DNA of 8,914 bases from Verrucomicrobiia bacterium (GTDB taxonomy: Bacteria > Verrucomicrobiota > Verrucomicrobiia > JABWAM01): assembly GCA_013360985.1 (NCBI GenBank), contig JABWAM010000087.1, positions 1 through 8,914 of the forward strand, given 5' to 3'. Made by a program: the position numbers and the translations under genes. Shown in pieces: positions 6,250-8,914 of the stretch (within the stretch, counting starts at the first letter, position 1; each line of letters begins with the position of its first letter). A model generated the notes under the pieces. The model had not been told where the DNA came from. It made no database searches and worked only from the letters and a program-made list of their open reading frames with translations.

Positions 6250-7383
6250 ATGAAACGCGCCCGCCCGCATGACTGCGGCGCGATCGCCGCGGCCCTTCAG
6301 CCTTACGTGGATCGCGGCGAGATGGCGGGCGCCGTCCTCCTCGTCGCCGACCGGGATCGCGTGCTGAACGCGACCGCCGTGGGCTGGGCCGATCTCGCGC
6401 GGAAACGGCCGATGACAGCCGACGCCCTCTTCTGGATCGCCTCGATCACCAAACCGATCACGAGCGCGGCCCTGATGATGCTCGTGGACGAAGGACGCGT
6501 CCGCGTCTGCGATCCAGTCGAGAGATATCTTCCCGAGTTCGCCGACCTTCGCGTCGTCGCCAAACGAACCTGGGCGCGGACGGTGCTCGTGAGACCGCGG
6601 CGGAAGCCAACGCTCCAACATCTCTTGACGCATACGAGCGGGATGCCGATGACCTCGCCTCTGGAGAAACCGACCCTCGACCTCCTCCCGCTCGAAGTCG
6701 CGGCGCGCAGTCACGCGATGCATCCGCTCCTCTTCCATCCGGGGCGCCGCTACGCGTATTCCAACGCGGGGATCAACACCGTGGGCCGCGTGATGGAGGT
6801 CGTCAGCGGCCTCGCTTACGACGAGTTCCTGAGCCGCCGCCTCTTTCGCCCGCTCGGGATGCGCGACACGACATTCGTTCCATCCGCCCTCCAGATCGCG
6901 CGCCTCGCGCGTCCGCATGGCCCCAACGCGGCGAAGACCCGCCTCGTCGGCAAGCCGATCCCCTACCTGAAAAGTCCGTTGGACGACCCGTCGCGCCAGC
7001 CGGTTCCCGGCGGCGGATTGTTTTCCACCGCCCGCGACCTCGCGCGCTTCGCGCAGATGATCCTCCGCGGCGGAACCTGGAAGGGGCGTCGCTATCTTTC
7101 GCGCCAGGCGGTCCGACGGATGACGCGCCGCCACACCCCGCGGACCTTCGAAAAAGGCTACGGATGGGGTTGGACGGTCGAGCCTCATGCGTTCGGCCAC
7201 AGCGGCGCATTCGGATCGAAGATGTTTCTCCATCCGAAGCACGGGTTGATCACGATTTTCCTCGTGCAACAGGAGGGTTGGCTCGGCGCGGGCGAGGAAG
7301 CGCACGAAACCTTCCGGGAGACCGCGATTCGGGCGTATGGCTCGCGAAGAGCGCGCGGATCGTCTAGCCTCCTCTCGCCATGA
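6250..7383 (+). CDS. Serine hydrolase, class C beta-lactamase/DD-peptidase fold
   Basis: A penicillin-binding-protein-like hydrolase of the Beta-lactamase (PF00144) family. Members include AmpC, DD-peptidases and esterases, so resistance should not be assumed. Numbering from the ATG at 6250 (377 residues): SxxK as Ser65-Ile-Thr-Lys68, a tyrosine motif YSN at 170-172, the family block PGGGLFSTARDLARF (253-267), and the third motif HSG at 317-319 in GHSGAFGSKM. All catalytic motifs are present. No signal peptide or lipobox is seen, so the protein is predicted to stay in the cytosol, unlike true beta-lactamases; esterase or peptidase activity on an internal substrate is likelier. An upstream in-frame ATG at 6199 would add 17 residues with no family similarity. 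The stop overlaps the next start by 4 bp (ATGA at 7380), implying translational coupling with the DUF2721 gene. Confidence 0.85.
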   Translation: MKRARPHDCGAIAAALQPYVDRGEMAGAVLLVADRDRVLNATAVGWADLARKRPMTADALFWIASITKPITSAALMMLVDEGRVRVCDPVERYLPEFADLRVVAKRTWARTVLVRPRRKPTLQHLLTHTSGMPMTSPLEKPTLDLLPLEVAARSHAMHPLLFHPGRRYAYSNAGINTVGRVMEVVSGLAYDEFLSRRLFRPLGMRDTTFVPSALQIARLARPHGPNAAKTRLVGKPIPYLKSPLDDPSRQPVPGGGLFSTARDLARFAQMILRGGTWKGRRYLSRQAVRRMTRRHTPRTFEKGYGWGWTVEPHAFGHSGAFGSKMFLHPKHGLITIFLVQQEGWLGAGEEAHETFRETAIRAYGSRRARGSSSLLSP

Positions 7384-7817
7384 AACTGAACGACCTCATT
7401 GCGATCCTCCAGATGGCGATCGGCCCGGTGATCCTCATCTCGGGCGTCGGCCTGCTTCTCCTCTCGATGACGAATCGTCTCGGGAGGGTGATCGACCGTT
7501 CGCGGATTCTCTCCGAAGCGCGCCAGAAGACGGCCGGTCAACCCCAGGGACATCTCCTCTCCCAGCTCGGCATCCTCCAGCGGCGGGCCCGCCTGATCCG
7601 CCTTTCGATCGGCCTGGCGACCTTCAGCCTCCTCATGGCGGCGATCCTCGTGATCGCGCTGTTCCTCGCCGCGCTCTTCCAACTCGAAATCGGTCTGGCG
7701 GTCGCCTGCTCGTTCGTGGTCTGCATGGGTTCCCTCGTGGGATCCCTCGTCGTCTTCCTGCGCGACATCAACCTCGCCCTCGAAGCGCTGAAGCTCGACA
7801 TCGAAGGGCGGGAATAG
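7380..7817 (+). CDS. DUF2721 family small membrane protein
   Basis: A 145-residue protein recognised as DUF2721 (PF11026), whose function is unknown. Three membrane segments are visible, roughly residues 9-29, 76-99 and 104-127. The family-typical basic stretch MTNRLGRVIDRSRIL (30-44) follows the first segment, and a charged linker rich in Gln and Arg lies between segments one and two. The C-terminal tail after the third segment is a charged amphipathic helix ending IEGRE. The length is normal for the family. ATG 7380 overlaps the stop of the upstream serine hydrolase gene by 4 bp, so the two are probably translated together. The family is usually seen alone, so the pairing offers no clear functional hint. 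Confidence 0.85.
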   Translation: MKLNDLIAILQMAIGPVILISGVGLLLLSMTNRLGRVIDRSRILSEARQKTAGQPQGHLLSQLGILQRRARLIRLSIGLATFSLLMAAILVIALFLAALFQLEIGLAVACSFVVCMGSLVGSLVVFLRDINLALEALKLDIEGRE

Positions 7818-7835
7818 GCGCGTCCCCGGCTTCGC

Positions 7836-8252
7836 ATGTCCGCGCGCATCCTCGTCCTCGGCTACGGCAACCCCGACCGCAACGACGACGGCGCGGGATG
7901 GGCGGTCGTCGCCGCCTTGCGCGCCGATCCGCCGCCGGGCGTCGCGTTGGAGACCGCGCAACAGCTCGAAGTCGAGATGGCCGAGCGGATCGCGGAACTG
8001 GATTGCGCGGTGTTCGTGGACGCCGCGACGCCCGATCTCCCCGAGCCGCTCGTCGTCGAGGAGATCTCCGCGGCCTGGCGTCCGCGCCGGCCAGCAGGCG
8101 CCGGGTCGGAGAGATTGCGCTTGACGCGATCGAGCAACGCGAAGAGCTGCTCGCGTTCCCGGGCATCGAGCCCGCGGAGCGCGCGCTCCTGGGTGCCGCG
8201 GCCGAGGGCAAAGAGCTTCGAGACGATGCCTCTGGAATGCGCCGTCAGGTGA
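7836..8252 (+). pseudogene. Hydrogenase maturation protease, C-terminally truncated and fused to antisense marR sequence
   Basis: The first 80 or so residues match the HyaD/HycI-type endopeptidases that trim the large subunit of [NiFe] hydrogenases after nickel insertion. The N-terminus ILVLGYGNPDRNDDGAGW carries the family G-x-GN-x-x-x-x-DDG block (first metal-binding acidic residue near 17-18), and FVDAAT supplies the second acidic ligand at Asp62. Full-length members have about 150-200 residues and a third metal ligand, a histidine near residue 93. From residue 81 (about base 8076) the frame reads Arg/Ser-rich sequence that is simply the antisense of the marR gene, so the histidine and C-terminal half are gone. 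The product is very unlikely to be an active protease. It starts 18 bp after the DUF2721 gene. No hydrogenase gene lies in the window, and an assembly misjoin is possible. Confidence 0.75.
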
Positions 8253-8521
8253 AGCGCGACCGCCCGGCGATCGCGCGGATCGGCGCGCCGCTCGACGAGA
8301 CCGTCGGCCTCGAGCCGGTCGATCGCCCGCCCGAGGGTGATCGGCTGGATATTGAGCGCCCGGGCGAGGGCGATCTGGGTGCAGCCCTCCATCTTTGCGA
8401 GCAGCACCAGTGCCCGCCAGCGCGCCTGCGTGAGCTTGAGTGCACGCGCGCGCAGGCTGAAATCCTCGCGCAGCAGGCGCGCGACGTCGTGGATGAGAAA
8501 GCCGAGCCCGGGCTGAGTCAT
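7862..8521 (-). CDS. MarR-family transcriptional regulator with read-through C-terminal tail
   Basis: Residues 1-138 (bases 8108-8521) form a complete MarR domain: an N-terminal dimerisation helix, a winged helix-turn-helix from about residue 31 (LTQARWRALVLL), a recognition helix near QPITLGRAIDRLEADGLVERR (59-79), the wing RADPRDRRAVALHLT (79-93), and closing dimerisation helices ending LLDRVKRNL (129-137). MarR proteins bind palindromic operators as dimers and often respond to small aromatic ligands; the ligand here is unknown. Typical length is 140-150 residues. This frame has no stop there and continues to 7862 as a Ser/Ala-rich tail of about 80 residues that is the antisense of the protease gene. 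A functional regulator with an extra unstructured tail is possible. ATG is complementary to 8519-8521. The promoter region holds the AGTAA-AGC-TTACT palindrome, suggesting autoregulation. Confidence 0.82.
   Translation of the reverse strand: MTQPGLGFLIHDVARLLREDFSLRARALKLTQARWRALVLLAKMEGCTQIALARALNIQPITLGRAIDRLEADGLVERRADPRDRRAVALHLTAHSRGIVSKLFALGRGTQERALRGLDAREREQLFALLDRVKRNLSDPAPAGRRGRQAAEISSTTSGSGRSGVAASTNTAQSSSAIRSAISTSSCCAVSNATPGGGSARKAATTAHPAPSSLRSGLP
8072..8092. other. GC hairpin at the protease/marR junction
   Basis: GGCC (8072-8075), a bulged T, then GGCG (8077-8080) pair with CGCC (8085-8088) and GGCC (8089-8092) around the loop TCCG. The 8-bp bulged stem lies where protease similarity stops and just before marR similarity begins. 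It could be a relic of a bidirectional terminator between the original convergent genes, or a structure that promoted a deletion. No T-runs flank it. Confidence 0.45.
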
Positions 8522-8528
8522 TTTAATA

Positions 8529-8544
8529 AGTAAAGCTTACTATA
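8529..8544 (-). promoter_or_regulatory. Likely marR promoter -10 box and overlapping operator palindrome
   Basis: AGTAA (8529-8533), AGC, TTACT (8537-8541) form a 13-bp palindrome in an AT-rich patch just upstream of the marR start at 8521. On the minus strand TATAGT (8544-8539) is close to the TATAAT consensus and overlaps the palindrome, so a bound MarR dimer would block the promoter. The expected transcript start is about 10 bases before the ATG, giving a very short leader. No clear -35 box is visible. Autoregulation through such a site is common in the family; here it is inferred from position. Confidence 0.5.
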
Positions 8545-8570
8545 TGCATGGGATATTAGCAGCATGGCTG

Positions 8571-8605
8571 GGAAGATTTCAACGCGGAGAGGAGGATTTC
8601 AACGC
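8571..8605 (+). repeat. Direct repeat pair at the edge of the CGCAAAG element
   Basis: GGAAGATTTCAACGC (8571-8585) recurs as GGAGGATTTCAACGC (8591-8605), 14 of 15 bases matching with a 20-bp offset. The first copy leads into a CGGAG-type sequence and the second into the CGCAAAG repeats, as if two related elements were joined or one had been inserted beside the other. Confidence 0.6.
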
Positions 8606-8717
8606 AAAGACGCAAAGGCGCAAAGCAAAGACCCAGAGGAATCCTGTTTCTGAAGAAATCAGAATTCTTCTCTTTGCATGCTTTGCGAACTTGGCGTCTT
8701 TGCGTTTTGAATCTTCC
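8593..8717. repeat. CGCAAAG-type inverted-repeat element
   Basis: The left arm holds three CGCAAAG heptamers at 8-bp period (8603-8609, 8611-8617, 8619-8625). The right arm carries the reverse pattern. The perfect core AACGCAAAGACGC (8601-8613) pairs with GCGTCTTTGCGTT (8694-8706), and complementarity continues outward with small gaps toward GATTTC/GAATCTTCC. Inside, GAAGAA (8652-8657) and TTCTTC (8665-8670) add a short inner stem. From memory, CGCAAAG palindromes of this kind are dispersed in many bacterial genomes, including Verrucomicrobiota; this was not checked. The element begins three bases past the hppA stop, so it would fold at the 3' end of hppA mRNA. Its base composition is clearly richer in A+T than the flanking genes. 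No transposase is present. Confidence 0.75.
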
Positions 8718-8719
8718 TC

Positions 8720-8914
<195 letters not shown>

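Noticed and set aside
8601..8630. CGCAAAG tandem units as a CRISPR or satellite array
   Set aside because: Units are 7 bp at 8-bp period, only three copies, with no spacers. They belong to one arm of an inverted-repeat element.

Overview
The window comes from a GC-rich bacterial chromosome and holds ordinary housekeeping and accessory genes on both strands, with structured repeats in several intergenic gaps. My best guess at the source is Verrucomicrobiota or a close PVC relative. The grounds are the CGCAAAG-type and GGCTCGG...CCGAGCC-type intergenic inverted repeats, the scarcity of clear Shine-Dalgarno sequences, a UMF1/Atg22-like transporter and a membrane pyrophosphatase. The repeat attribution is from memory, so this is an inference and not a taxonomic assignment. 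High GC keeps many antisense frames open; the longest of these are dismissed under rejected items.

Left edge (1-422): no complete gene. It contains a nested hairpin and a 52-residue open frame with a Walker A motif that looks like the broken start of an ATPase. Then comes purB (adenylosuccinate lyase, minus strand, 423-1730), divergent from an SGNH/GDSL hydrolase (plus, 1824-2468). A 459-bp gap between convergent genes (2469-2927) carries a terminator-like hairpin and a 23-bp inverted repeat. Next is a UMF1-type MFS transporter (minus, 2928-4256). A 215-bp divergent promoter region with a (GC)8 tract separates it from a plus-strand run: two ABC-2 permeases (4472-5308 and 5358-6155) with no ATPase gene beside them, a cytosolic class C beta-lactamase-fold serine hydrolase (about 6250-7383), and a DUF2721 membrane protein overlapping it by 4 bp (7380-7817).

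The right end is the most unusual part. A hydrogenase maturation protease gene (plus, from 7836) loses family resemblance after about residue 80. A MarR-type regulator (minus, from 8521) has no stop where its domain ends. Each frame reads through into the antisense of the other, so two convergent genes appear fused tail to tail near 8072-8105, at a GC hairpin. The cause could be a deletion or an assembly misjoin. Upstream of marR lie an AGTAA-AGC-TTACT palindrome over a likely -10 box, a roughly 120-bp CGCAAAG inverted-repeat element, and the 3' end of hppA (proton/sodium-pumping pyrophosphatase), which runs off the right edge.

I see no defence system, CRISPR array, tRNA, rRNA or intact insertion sequence. 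I do not find a convincing new system. The best leads are the protease/marR junction, the ATPase-less permease pair and the two intergenic repeat elements.
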